A stretch of DNA of 64,000 nucleotides from Zymoseptoria tritici IPO323. Lineage: Eukaryota; Ascomycota; Dothideomycetes; Mycosphaerellales; Mycosphaerellaceae. The notes beneath the pieces were generated by a model. That model ran no database searches, was not told where the DNA came from, and worked only from the letters and a program-made list of their open reading frames with translations. Positions 44,403-56,091 of the stretch are shown here, piece after piece. The stretch lies in NCBI RefSeq assembly GCF_000219625.1, contig NC_018214.1, forward strand, positions 1,240,001-1,304,000, read 5' to 3'. Position 1 is the first letter of the stretch. Each line of letters begins with the position of its first letter. Made by a program: the position numbers and the translations under genes.

Positions 44403-44838
44403 CTGCAGTGGCCCTATGTCACTCGATCGCTGTATTCTGTCCGAAATACCATTGATGCTCGGTCGACGTAAGATACAGCTTCGAGCATTTAGATGAGACG
44501 TGTGGAGAAGTGGTATGGAGAGTGCCCGAGAAGGACACGGTCCGAGCTTTGAATTCGATGGATTTTGACGACACCCCTTGAACGTTCAAAACGCAACACG
44601 CCCGGGCGGCTGGAGTCACGTCCAACAGCAAGAGCTCAGCCGTCCGCGGTCGCGAATAGCAAAAGCGCGAGTTCTGTCGAGAAGCATGTATTGATCATAC
44701 CTACACTTCGCGCTGCCAAGCAGCAAAGCATTGTGACATTCACGACCCAGCCAAGGCACTGCCAATTCGCTGCCAACATGTGCCCTTTTTGACCAGCTCC
44801 TCAAACGCCCGAGGTTGTCACCCCATCATCGTGATCAT
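44403..44838. other. intergenic between tandem genes
   Basis: 436 bases between the SEC27 stop and the VPS53 start, both on the minus strand. It should hold the SEC27 3' region and the VPS53 promoter. No further gene was seen. Confidence 0.4.
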
Positions 44839-47617
44839 TTACTCATCCTTTTCTACCTCGTCGTCAGCCGCGACCGCCTCATCCTCCTCCTCCGCCTCTG
44901 GTTCCACGGTATCTGCTTCCTCTGCAGCCTCGTCGACCGCCGGCGCCTCGTCTGATGCACCGTTGACATCAATGAGGTCACCATGCGAACCGCCCTCGCT
45001 TTCAAGTCGAAGGTACTCCTCCCATTCGGGGAACATTTCTTCATCCTCGCCCGGAACCCCAAGCAATCGACTGACTTTACTCTTGCCAGTCTTTTCGAGA
45101 CCTTGCTTCCATAGCTTGACGATTTCTGTGCAGCGACTGGGCTTATAGCTTTGCGCGAACAATACAGCCTCGGCCGTTCTGCCCGTCTTGAGAAGAATGT
45201 CGAGGCAGCCATCGACATCGCCCGTCTGCCACAGGCACGTAAACGCGACATTGTGCTGGCCAGCTTCTTGCGCCTTCTCCGCCAAGTAGCGTAAGCCCTC
45301 TTCGTTGCATGACGAAGTGTACAGGAGAAGGAGACTGCCCAGGTCCTTGCCATTCCTAAAGCACTCCTCGGCGAGCTGCAGATCCCACGAACTAAGCGCA
45401 GCATCGCCGACTGTCTTCCACTTGTGCTCGACGTCGGCTGACCTCGCAAGTTCGAGAGCAATCTTGAGCTCACCCAGTCCCAGTGCCAGCTCGAAGCGGT
45501 GCTCTGAATCTGTAGCGACCTCAAGCGCTTGCTCCTTGTAGCCCTGACCCTCGAGGAACCGAGCGATCTTGTTTTTCTGCTCCTCCGGAATCTCGCCTTG
45601 TGAGAGCATTTCGGTGGCAGCGTCCAGATCACCGCGAAGGACGAGTGTCTGGTACTCGATGACACTGACTGAAAGAGCGAAAGAGGTAACGGAAACGTCC
45701 TTGTCGCAGACATAGACTCTGCCGTCCCGTGCGAGATACCCAAGGACATAGTATGGCTGGTCGAAATGCGAGATGGTGTAGGTCTGGTCGCCGACCAGAT
45801 AGTTCAGACGGTTGGTGCTGTTGGTGTATACGAAGCAGTCGCCAATCCATTGGCCAGTCCTCACGCTATCGAAATGTCAGCATGCACTCGCTCATTCGCG
45901 ATCGTTCCCACATACCTCTCATTGATATCGCAGACCACCTCGAAGGCCTCCTCCACACCATCCTCCTCCACTTGCCCAGACTGTATCGCTGCGAGGTACT
46001 GTTCCCGCGAGTATCGAAGCACGTAGTATGTGTCTTCGCAAGCAAGGCACACCAGTTCCCCTGACTCCGACCAGTACACGTTGCGAGGCTCGACCTCTAT
46101 CCTTCGCACGAGCTTGCCCGTCTCCCAGTCGAAAAAGCCAATGCCACCTTGTCCCTTGACACCGAGCAAGACGCCACCGCTGAGTCCTTCCGCGGTGAAG
46201 CCGACGTTGACGCTGCCGTCGCCGGATTTGGGTTTGAAATTGCGGTAGATCTTGACAGAGTACTGCGATTCTCGAATAGCATAGTCCTTGTCATTCTCCT
46301 TCGAGGCCCATGCGAAGTCTAGCGCAGATCCGAAGGCCTGATTTCGAAGCGCCAATGCTGTATAGATGATGTACTCGCCATCGCCGCATACTGCCACGAA
46401 ACGTCCGTTGGGAGAGTGCAAGAGTGTTTGAGGGTAGAGCTCAGTACTGCCAAGATCTTTCGACGGAAGTGATATCGGCTGGCCGTCCTTGATAGATTTG
46501 TCTCCGCCCTTGATGACTGAAGTGAGAATCTCAGAGTGCCGTGCCCAAATGATCTTGCCAGAACCGTCCATGGAAACAGCTGGCTCCTCCCGACCCATCT
46601 TCACGACCACAGCACCATCGTCGAAACCCATGGCAATCCCTTGCCTGCCTCTTTGGTACGAAACACACCATGCACGCTCCAGGCCATACGAAAGCGACTG
46701 CTCCAAGCGGTACGTGTTGGCATGCCAAATCTTGACCGTGCCATCCTCGGAACCAGAAATTATGACCGGAAGCTCGGGGTGGTAGCACGCGAAGGAAACG
46801 TTGGACGTGTGGCCCTCGAGAGTCGCGATCAATGCCTTTGTGGTATAATCCCAGATTTTGACCGTGCGATCGTCCGAGGTAGTCAAAAGGTATGGCTTGT
46901 CAGATTGCGGGTAGTAGTCGACGTGATTGACACCTTTCGTTTCGTGTGCCTCCAATGTGAAGTTCGCCGTGCCAGAACCCAAATTCCAAATCTTGACCGT
47001 CCGGTCCAAGCAGGCCGACGCGAATGTGTTGGTGTCCTTGGGGTTGATTGCCAAGCCCATAACATAATGGCTGTGTCCTTCGAATACCTGCACGCACTTC
47101 CATTGCTTGTCCCAATCCCAAAGCTTGATCGTCATATCATCGCTGGCTGTCAACACAAACGGCTGTGAGGGATGCACCACGATCGCTCGGATGTAGTCTG
47201 GGTGTGCCTCGAAGGATGTGATTTTCTCGGAAGTGTTGTAGTTGTAGACTCGTAGTTGGAAATCGTCGCTGCCGCATACAATCCAGTTCTTGCGCGCAAC
47301 GAATCGGCCGGCGCGGACGGGGACATCGGTGAGTTCGAATGTCTTGATGATCGATTGCGTTTCGTAGGACCAGATGTATACATGGCCGCTGTAGAGGGTG
47401 GTGAGGATCTGTACGTCGTCAGAAAGCTTTCACGCGCCATTGATCTAGGAAGCACCCACCCATGGCTCTGTAGGGTGAAAGTCAATGCCCTTCACCCTCT
47501 CGCTGCGAGCAAACAGCTGTCTCTGTATCTGAAGGTTAACTTTGGCTCCCATGTTGACGAACCCTGGCGATCTTGCTCATAGCAGCAATGGCAGCGCACC
47601 TTGACATCGAGTCTCAT
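44839..47617 (-). CDS. SEC27: coatomer subunit beta-prime (SEC27/COPB2)
   Basis: Four exons: 47617-47600 (18 bases), 47528-47460, 47408-45916 and 45865-44839; introns of 71, 51 and 50 bases. Spliced length is 868 residues. The tiny first exon gives MRLDVK, joined to IQRQLFARSERVKGIDFHP and then, after the next junction, ILTTLYSGHVYIW, matching the strongly conserved N terminus of beta'-COP. Two beta-propellers follow (for example IKLWDWDKQWKCVQVFEGHS and SGSEDGTVKIWHANTYRLEQ), then a helical solenoid that pairs with alpha-COP, and an acidic tail (EEEDEAVAADDEVEKDE). The third intron joins DINE to SVRTGQWIGDCFVYTNS. The propellers bind dilysine retrieval signals, and the coat forms on Golgi membranes for retrograde transport to the ER. 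A start at 47552 (MGAKV) is open but lacks the conserved opening. Confidence 0.95.
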
Positions 47618-48020
47618 ATTGACGGCTCGCCCTTGGGGGCTCCACGCAAGGGACCGGCGCTGTCTCCCTGGCTGTGGTCACCGGTATTGCTTCAGCGGTA
47701 TAGAGATTGGCGAATGGTCGCGTGAGAAGGAACGGCGAGAGCGGAGACGGCGATGTGTGTATGTTGTTCAGCAAGAGGCAGATATTCTGGATCAACTGCT
47801 GGCTGTCTCCTGATCCAACGTGGCCTGTGGTGCACGCAAATCCGCGGACCCTCACTCTCGGATTCGGGATCGTGCAGATGCTCGTATTCGGATTCGTAAA
47901 CCGACTCTCCGTCATAGCAAGTCCGGCTCAAGCAACATCATCACCAACGCCGCTTTGTCGACCTACCTACCTATCTTGACCGCAGTACCTCCACATCCTT
48001 CAACCATCACACCGTTCGAC
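47618..48020. promoter_or_regulatory. shared divergent promoter, SEC27 and NPC2-like gene
   Basis: 403 bases between the divergent starts of SEC27 and the NPC2-like gene must contain both promoters. No specific sites are assigned. Confidence 0.4.
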
Positions 48021-48619
48021 ATGAAGCTTCTATCACTCGCAACCTCTGCGCTTCTCGCTACCCACGTCTCTGCGCGCTCCACCTTCTTCAGCATCTCCGA
48101 TGCCGCACCGCTAGACGCCAACCTTGCCATCCCAGGCGAGAACCCTCTCGAGCACTGCGCAGATCCCAAGGATGACATCCTCGCACTGAAGAAGGTTGAC
48201 CTCAACCCAAACCCACCACGCGCGTAGGTCGCTCCATGCTCCGACCATTACACCCCGTCACACCGCTAACGTACTCTTCCAACAGCGGCACTGAGCTCAC
48301 CATCACGGCTTCGGGTATACTCAGCGAGGACGTTGGTGAAGGCGCAAAGATCCAACTGCAAGTCAAATACGGTCTGATTACCATCATCAACCAAAGCGCC
48401 GACCTCTGCGAGACCGTCAAGAACGTCGATCTGGAATGCCCGCTTAAGAAGGGCAAGATGAGCCTCACGAAGGCGGTGAAGCTGCCAGCGCAGATCCCGC
48501 CAGGCAACTACCATGTATCTGCGGACGTCGTTTCCAAGGATGGGGACAAGGTGACTTGCTTAAAGGCGAGCGTTGAGTTCAAGCGTGGAGGAGCTGTGGT
48601 GTACAAGCAGGGATTGTAG
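48021..48619 (+). CDS. NPC2: phosphatidylglycerol/phosphatidylinositol transfer protein, NPC2-like (ML domain)
   Basis: Two exons (48021-48223 and 48286-48619; 62-base intron) give 178 residues, close to the usual size of fungal members (about 175). A signal peptide (MKLLSLATSALLATHVSARS) leads into an ML-type lipid-binding beta sandwich: GENPLEHCADPKDDILALKK, the junction PPRA-GTELTITASGIL, ADLCETVKNVDLECPLKKGK, then AQIPPGNYHVSADVVSKDGD and VTCLKASVEF. Cysteines are at the positions expected for disulfides of the family. The protein is targeted to the vacuole lumen, where such proteins move sterols and phospholipids. It lies next to genes of vacuolar and endosomal function (VMA7, VPS8, VPS53). 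Confidence 0.93.
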
Positions 48620-48978
48620 GCGATAGTAATATGGCACATGTATGTATTAGGGACAAGATCACAGATTCGGCGACAGGCGAAACGTGGTCAAGCTGTAGGC
48701 GCTGGTCGATACCATGTCCTGTAGATATGCTACGAGTATCTGCAAGGGCACTTAATGATTGTGGACTATGCATGGACGCACCAAGCAGCGCGGCGTTCTT
48801 CGGTATACAGTCTGCTGTCCGTGATGGCTCTCCCGTTCGCAAGTCGTGAGTGAAGGTGCATATCTCTCAATTCGGTTCATAGCATCCACAGTGTGTCGTT
48901 GTCGACCGCGCAACAACTCCTCCGATAGTGTGCCCGGCCTGGCCAGTCCGCGGCTCCCTTCCCATCTCCAGTCCATAC
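48620..48978. other. intergenic between convergent genes
   Basis: 359 bases between the stops of the NPC2-like gene and VMA7. Both 3' regions should lie here. Nothing else was recognised. Confidence 0.4.
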
Positions 48979-49619
48979 TCATTCTCCAAATAGCTTCCTC
49001 ACTCTCTTCATGACGCTGTCTTTCTCCGGGTCGTACGGATGGTCCTTTGAGGGTATCTCCAACACAGAAGGGAAAGCTTCAGCATAACCATCCACCCGTG
49101 CTCTTATTCTATCGGCAATCTGTCCCGTAGTCACAAGATTAGTATGAAGCTCCAGCATCTCCACCTCATCTCTTCTAAATGGCCCAGTGTATGAAGACGT
49201 ACGTGCTGATTTATGAGCAGAATCGCGATATCTTTCCTCTCTTTCGTGAACGAGTCGAACGCGCCTTCGATCGTGCTGTCTTCCGTTTTCGAGTCGACGA
49301 CGAGGAAGTTCTTCTGGGAATCCGGTGGATCGGTTACGTGCTTTGCGCCGTCAGCACTGTGTCGCTGACGTATACAGTCTCCTGCACAGCGTCTCCCGGC
49401 GTCGCAGACACTTCAGTGGAGAGCTGGATGCCGTCCAACACTTACACCGACGCCTGCAAGCAGGATTCCTGTGACAGAGTCCTGCAGTCGTCATTAGCTT
49501 ATGCTGCGGCGGAATGTCTACTGGCGAGCAGGCGGACGTCTGTGCTTGTGTGAACGTACCTCGTCGCCGATTACTGCGATAAACTCGCGGTCCTTATATT
49601 GTGATCTGTCGAGAGCCAT
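48979..49619 (-). CDS. VMA7: V-type ATPase subunit F (VMA7)
   Basis: Four exons on the minus strand: 49619-49560, 49481-49446 (36 bases), 49340-49203 and 49119-48979; introns of 78, 105 and 83 bases. All junctions are in phase 0 and give 124 residues, as expected. Subunit F belongs to the central rotor stalk of the V1 sector, which couples ATP hydrolysis to proton pumping at the vacuole and Golgi. Joined sequence reads [20 protein letters not shown], then [12 protein letters not shown], then [20 protein letters not shown] ... AILLINQH, then [20 protein letters not shown] and the highly conserved [20 protein letters not shown] ending LFGE. The third intron is where an unspliced reading would insert extra residues ([14 protein letters not shown]), so it is well determined. 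Confidence 0.95.
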
Positions 49620-51331
49620 AGTCGCGTTCGTATGACGTTGGGCAGGATGTTGTTGGTGGCATGTCTTGTCCGTAGACCGAGCTCGAAGCTCGAACGCGGA
49701 TGAACTTCGGGTCAAGATGTAAGGCTGAAGTGAACATATATTCGGGCTCGACAATAGCTCTCTCAATACCTATCTCTCACCTTGACATCACAGCACCGCT
49801 TGCCAATGCCGACACTTCAGTCATCTGATTTCTTGACAGGTCGGGCGTCTTCAATCTACCCGACGGGCCTGAACACTGGGCCTGAACACTGCTACGACAT
49901 CGCTCTCTCCCTCGGGACCTGTGTAGACCGAAGCTTCACCTGACTTCCATTGCTACATCAGAGGGACAGAGCAGCTGTCACAGTCCAGTCATTTCGCTGC
50001 GAATCGCGTTCTCACCCTTGAAGACGACCGCGTGCTGAAGATCACCCTCCACGACTGAGAATTCACTACCTTTAGCACTTGTGCTTGACCTGTGGGCATG
50101 TACGGTCGGTCTTCAACGAGCAGACTGTGCCTGGCGTCAGAACTGTGAGGGTTCTTGATGGTAGTTCAATATGCTCAACACTGATGTTTCATCAAGACGC
50201 CTAGGAAGCATCGAGCTCTTCAGACAGAGAGCTTGGTGAGCGACTGAGTTATGTGTATGGGCCAGCTGATGCCTCCCCGCCATCAGCCATGCATCATTTT
50301 TCTGCTACAAAACGACCTGACCACGGCATACTCGGACCGCAACAGCAGCGAATCGATGACTTGAGATGAAAGAATGCGTTGGTTGCTCTTCACATGATAG
50401 TGATCGGATCATCTCGCAATACGAGTGCGTTATGGTAATATTCGCAACCTGATCAGCGTGGGGCAGTGCTCCAACGAGCTCGATATATTCTGGATCTGGC
50501 AAGACTCGTGCGGCCGAGGCCTTTCAGTTCATGACCGTCACAAAGCGGCACGAATGGCTGACGGCTGATCAACAGATCTGTGTTTTAGATCAATCCTGCA
50601 ACCAATTCAACGTCCAACACTAAGCTGCCTCTTGCATGTGAGAACGGATTGCTCCGAGTCCGATGTCCTGTATAGGGATCGCAACATTGCAGATCTTCGC
50701 TGTCGGAGCGCTGGTGAGCCAAACGTTGCTCTGAGAACTCTAGCAGTCAAAATCAACGACCGGTTTCGTTGTCGGTCAATCTGTCGATCTTTCTGGTCGT
50801 CTTGGCACATTTAATCGCGAGCGGCGAAGCTTGTGCCGCTTGTATTTTCGATCGATACAAGGCTATCTCGTCAACATCGAACTGCAGCTGCAGAGCGATG
50901 GTAGGATACACAGTCACGCATCGTCTGGATCCTCCACGAGTTTTGATTGTCGTTCAGTCGTTTCGAAGAAGTGGAAGGATTGCTCTGCCCGAGCAGGCGC
51001 CGCCGTTGAAGCTAGTAGACAGACTTCACGCCGTTCATCGCGTGGCTGCAAGCCACTGACACTTCAGGTCATGCAAACCAGAAAAGAAGCACACCCTGGC
51101 TATCCCGTAGCAAACATGCAAGGGCTGCTCGACTTCCGGCTCTGGTCAGGTTCGGAGTGGCAAGGCGGCAAGTACGGTGCCCATCCTGCATGGCTGTAGA
51201 CCTTTCGTTCAGACTGGACCTCTGCGGACTGAGCGGCGTTAAGCATGCCTGCCGTGTGGAATGATGGCGTCGGGGTTGTTGGAACAATGTTCCTCGATTC
51301 TATTGCAGCTAATTCTGTGCTCAGAGACCCC
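49620..51331. other. intergenic, no gene seen
   Basis: 1.7 kb between VMA7 and the 3' end of the second Zn2Cys6 gene, both on the minus strand. Many open frames of 60-120 codons overlap without any feature. A near-tandem pair of GGGCCTGAACACTG lies at 49865-49891. The 5' end should include the VMA7 promoter. Confidence 0.45.
49865..49891. repeat. near-tandem repeat, period 13 bases
   Basis: GGGCCTGAACACTG occurs at 49865-49878 and again at 49878-49891, sharing one G. It is a small local duplication in a gene-free stretch upstream of VMA7. Confidence 0.6.
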
Positions 51332-53683
51332 TCAAGGCCATGGTTGTTGTGCGTCTGGACTGCTCTCATGTTTCCACGGACTGGGACCGCTGTCAATAGA
51401 GCTGCTTCTCAAATCATCTGACACAGTGTGCTCTTCGATCTTGAGCGACCGAAAGATGCCGCTCATGTCTCGAAGTCCCGTCGTCCTAAAGGTTTCGCTG
51501 CGTTAGCTGTTTGCGCCGTTGACTGTGTATTGCGGAAGAGGAACTCACCATTCATCCGTCGGCCGCGTTGCTCGGTAGTCGATGAAATCGCGTATGATTC
51601 GGATGACGCCGTGAAATCCCTCGTCATTGGGGAGCCACCACGTTGAGACATCTTCGCCCCAAAGCTCGCTCATGCGCAGCCGTAATGTCACTGGATACAT
51701 GTAGCCGAGCTGTTCTACCAGTGCGAATTTCCGTCGGCACCAGGTGGTGTACTCTGGGGTCTTTGGGAGGAACAGGGTCATAATTCCGAGACTGGCCTGA
51801 CATCCAAGTAGCGCTGTTGGCGAGTCGTCGCCGTACTCGATGGCCTCCAGTAGTTTGCACTTTTTCATCGCGATCTTCCCAAGCTCTGCGGGAGGTTGTT
51901 GGCCTGATGCCATGGCTAGTTGATATTTGAACATGAGTTCAATGGCCATGAAATCCATGATCACAAAATTCATGGCAGACAGTTCTCCGGCGTATAAAGC
52001 GTTCGGATCTCGAAAATTGAAAAGATCGTCGGCAGCGCGTTTGGGAGCCCTTGGAAAAGTCTTCTGGAAGTATGATGGATCTGTGAAGGCTGTCTTGATG
52101 GTGTGACTGAAATCTGCAAAGTCTTTCGTTAGACGTTCGACTTCGGCAGAGAACTGCTCATCATCGATGGCGTTCTTGGTCCTGCCCGCGAACAAAAGGG
52201 CAACATCAGTCGCCAGGAGGCGTGATGTGGCGAAGTACTCCTCAAGTCGTGCCCCAATGTCATGGGGCTTATCCGTCGTCTGGCGTTTGTAGAAGTCTGC
52301 GGACGCTGCGAACCATTCGCGATCGAGCGATGTTTCACCTCCGGACATCATGCCCGCGAAAAGATCGAATCGAATATACCATACAATGATCTTGCGGCGG
52401 GTTTCGTCTTGCATGATCGTTTGAGGTGTGAAGAGATCGGTCAGTATCTGGTAGGCCGCCTTTTGATGCCCCAGCAGGTTTACCCAATCTCCCAGGAATT
52501 CCTGAAGGGCAGTCAGCACGTTGATACTACAGAGAGGCGATTGGCTCGACGCATACCTCAATCGTAGCTAGCTGTAATATCGTTAAAAGTGTGGCAACAT
52601 TGTGTCTTTTGCCTTTCAGATGTTGCTGAAGGTTGATGATTGCCTTGTTGTAATAATTGAGGAACGTAGATATCCTGTTGTCGTTTTGCGCGACTGCGTG
52701 GTGATGTGCCGAGAAGGCCACCACAGCGTATAGCAACGCCTCGCTGGCATCATTTATAGCGATCTCCAGGAATGTCGTCCTGAGAAAGTCACCTCCGTCG
52801 TACTTGAAGGCATAGTGATGATGCGTCAGGGTCTCACGATGATACTTGAGGTAGAACCTGACGTCCTTCGGTAGAGACGCCCAACGACGGCTCGAGGAGA
52901 GCTCCGATTTGGCTGTCGACTTCGAGCTGCGTCGTACGGGTTGCAGTATGCTAGAACGTGTAGTGGATGCTCTCGACGACTCATCGAGAGGGGGAGATCC
53001 GCTCCCGGCTTTTGTCAGTGGCGAGCCGAATGGTCTACGATAGTCGGAGGTTGCGGAGTAAAGCTCGACATTGGCGTCTTCCTCTTCTTCGTCGTCCGGG
53101 ATCGCCGACAGTGGCTCGTGTTCGTCAGTGTCTTCTTCGCTGCCGGACTGACTTGAGCCACCTGGTGAGCTTCTAGACCTGCTGCCAGCTTTTGAAGCTT
53201 TCGATGACGATGTCGTTCCGGGATAGTTACATTCACGCTTGCCTTTGCGACAGCCTGACCAGATTAGCAAGGCAACGATTTCTCCGGGGTGGATAATGCA
53301 TACGTTCGCAAATAGGATGTGTCTCGTCACACTGTTGGCATTATGCACAGTCAGCAGGACGTTCAGAAATGCGCAGTCCTTTCTGCGCGACACACCTTTA
53401 CTCTACGTTGTCTGCAAGTGTAACAACCACTTCTTGTCCGGCGATGTTTGACGTGGTCTGACCCCGACGCTTGTCTTCGCCGAGATCTCTGCGGTCCGGT
53501 CTGTGGCTGCATGCTGCGCCTTTGATCCTCGAATTCAGAATACGATGACAGGCTCTCCATGGACATTGATTGCATGGAGTGCGTCCGAAGATCCAAAGGT
53601 CCTTGAGGAGGTATCATCTGGTGTGGGTAGGTTTGAGGGAAGTAGACGCCCAGAGGAGGCATGTGCGGATGGTGTCCATCCAT
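51332..53683 (-). CDS. Zn2Cys6 transcription factor with 28-base zinc-cluster exon
   Basis: Five exons close in phase (53683-53396, 53331-53304, 53254-52557, 52501-51549, 51485-51332) to give 706 residues; introns are 64, 49, 55 and 63 bases. The zinc cluster C87-x2-C90-x6-C97-x6-C104-x2-C107-x6-C114 is split over three exons; the middle one, 28 bases, encodes CDETHPICE plus one base of the next codon. Joined it reads GCYTCRQRRVKCDETHPICE then RCRKGKRECNYPG, a textbook motif. A Ser/acidic linker and a fungal transcription factor region (PF11951-like, for example RFYLKYHRETLTHHHYAFKY and LATIE-EFLGDWVNLLGHQ) follow. The last exon adds DMSGIFRSLKIEEH and ends QQPWP; without it, the frame stops at W*. 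Targets are unknown. It stands alone next to a gene-poor stretch. Confidence 0.88.
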
Positions 53684-56091
53684 GCCGATGCCGTAGCAGA
53701 TGCTTCGGCAGCCAGTTATCCTAGGATGAGATTATTGTTCGACGGCCACTCAATCGAAACACCGGCTGGCAACAACCACACAGGCCGCTGCCAACGGCAG
53801 TGATAACAGCAAAGGGTCAGGGCGATGTATGGCAGAATAAGGTCGGCAAAAGTATAGCCCGTTCAATACTCGTGGAATCGAAGGAGCGCGGCTTTGCATG
53901 AATCCTGGCGGTCTTCCGGGAGAGGCGCGAGCCGCGAGGAATCGATTCGTTAGCCAGCACAGTGTGTTAGCATCCACGAGGACCGGGCAGAGTTGGATTG
54001 TACTGTCAATGTGGACGCACAGCGTGCATGAAGAGGCTCCAGGAATTCGGTAGTTGAACAAAGTAGGATGATGTGAACGAAGATCCGGAAGAAGTATCGA
54101 GTATACCCTGACCATGCCAATGACAGGCCATAGTCATATTAGTCTCTCAGTGCGCAAGAGTGACATGGCGGTAGTCTCCGGAACCCTTTGCCTAAGGACC
54201 AACGGGCTGGTAGTGAAGATCCACCATAGTCGCTCTCGAACAATGGTCAAAAATGTGCTTGACAATAGGGCACGGAGAGGCGGTACTCAATCGGAGTTGA
54301 TACCCTTTAGGAAAGCATTGGAATATGATCGACACCGGGACTTGACGTTGACTAGCCTCTGTTCCTGGCCAACGTGGTATGTGCTTCGTGCGCATTTCGG
54401 CGATCGGGCGCAACGAAAACGGGGCTAATAATAATCTGGCACGCTACACCAGACGGCGTCTGACCATTGTGAGATGCGGTCGTCGAGTTGGGCACAATTG
54501 TTGGATTTGGATGTCCAGCTGTCGATAACGACGCCAGTCTCGATGGTCTTTTCCCTGTATGCTGTTAGATCTGTACCCCTTCTCTTTGCTGCGTTGAACG
54601 CTGACGTTGGTGTAGAGGCGATTACATGTCGCCCGGGTGGCAGTCGGCGCCGCTTCCGGCAGATCGAGCTTTCATTCTTCAAGAATCACAAGTACCTTGC
54701 CCGTGAGCATGTGGGACTCCTTGTTTCATGGGTCGGGGAGGTACGACTGGCCGTGGCGATCACAAGGGCTTTCATTGCCAGTGAGCTCTAGCGCCTGCGG
54801 TTGGTCTGGGTGCTGGATTTTCTCCACCATCCCTTGCAAGGAGTGCGTGCAGCAGACAACTCTATGCGGCGAAGGAAGACAACCATGCTCGCACGTTGGA
54901 GGCGCAGTCGGCGCGAGCGTCCCGCGCAAGGCTGGTAGCCTGCAAAGGCTGTTCGTCACTAGTGGTTTTCACCACTAAAAAACCCTTGCGGCCTTGCCTT
55001 GGTCCCAGAGATGCCAGGACAAGCGGCTAAGTTTGAGGTCCCCGCACAGCGATCAACAGCAATAGGGTGTTGGGCCGCAGATAACTCGCCATTGACACGG
55101 CACCTGCCGGATCCGCCAAGCAAGACAGAAGTGAGGCACGATAATTATCTTGCTGAGCGGCGGATAGCACAACGATGCTCGTTCAAGGCGACATATTGAT
55201 GAGCAGCTTGAAACTCTTCGTAGGTGTGCATCGATGAGCGCCACCTCCGCACACATGCCTCCTGCCAGGCGAAGGCAGAACTGTCCGGACGCCACCCGGT
55301 CCAAGAATGCTCGCGATGATGCGGCACCCCGGAGCATCGCGGCCCGCTGCTTGCTAGAGACGTCTGAAACGTGTGGACAACGACCACGCTGCGTTACAGC
55401 AGCCGCCGCCGAAACCTTCGACTTTGTGGCACCAACAGACGTCGGCAGTGAGCGCACGAGAGTTCAGCCCGTCTCAGAGCGCGCCAGCAGCCCTTTGCCG
55501 CAGGGTGACAGGGTACGGAGTATCGCACGATCGCCGATCTTGCTAATGAATAATGCTCAAACATAGGTGCGTTGACGCTGGCGTGCTTTCAAAGCGCTGA
55601 CAATGAGCAAGCTGCATGCAGTCGGCCTTGGTGTGTATGCGCTGGCCTTCTCCTTTGTTGCGCATCCAGAGAAGTGCAGGACCGTCGGCCCTCAGCTGAG
55701 TTCCGACTCCGGTCCGGAGCAGTGTCGATCATTGAAGGACCTGCAAATCTGCGAGCTGCAGATTCAAGTGGTCTGCTCGTTGCGAGTCTACCTTGGATCC
55801 TCGTGCCCAATCTAGGTATCCTAGCGCTTCCTTACCGCGTGGCTGGTCGTGCAAGCACGTGGCAACAAGCCTTGTGGAGTTCATGCCAACCATATCGAAA
55901 ACATCACCTTGGGCCCTTGACAGTTCGGTGTCAAAAATGCCACAGATGCAACCCCCTTCCTGTCGAAGGTCTTGTATGGACGTTGTCGGACGGTAATAAT
56001 GGACGCCACCATCCACTCGATTCCCATCCATGGATGCCCTTCGTCCAAGCAAAGCGGCGATGACGTACCGTAGCAGGCGAATTTAGGCTGT
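53684..56091. other. gene-poor region, part 1
   Basis: About 2.4 kb without a convincing gene. One minus-strand frame of 85 codons (54425-54682, with ETGVVIDSWTSKSNNCAQLD) has a protein-like composition and could be an exon, but no complete model was found. Other frames are short and overlap antisense frames. Confidence 0.4.

Noticed and set aside
47460..47552. Alternative SEC27 start at 47552 (MGAKVNLQ)
   Set aside because: It lies in the first intron and lacks the conserved MRLDVK opening that the 18-base exon supplies.
54425..54682. 85-codon minus-strand frame with protein-like composition
   Set aside because: Mentioned as a possible exon, but no in-phase partner exon or good promoter/terminator context was found, so it is not called as a gene.
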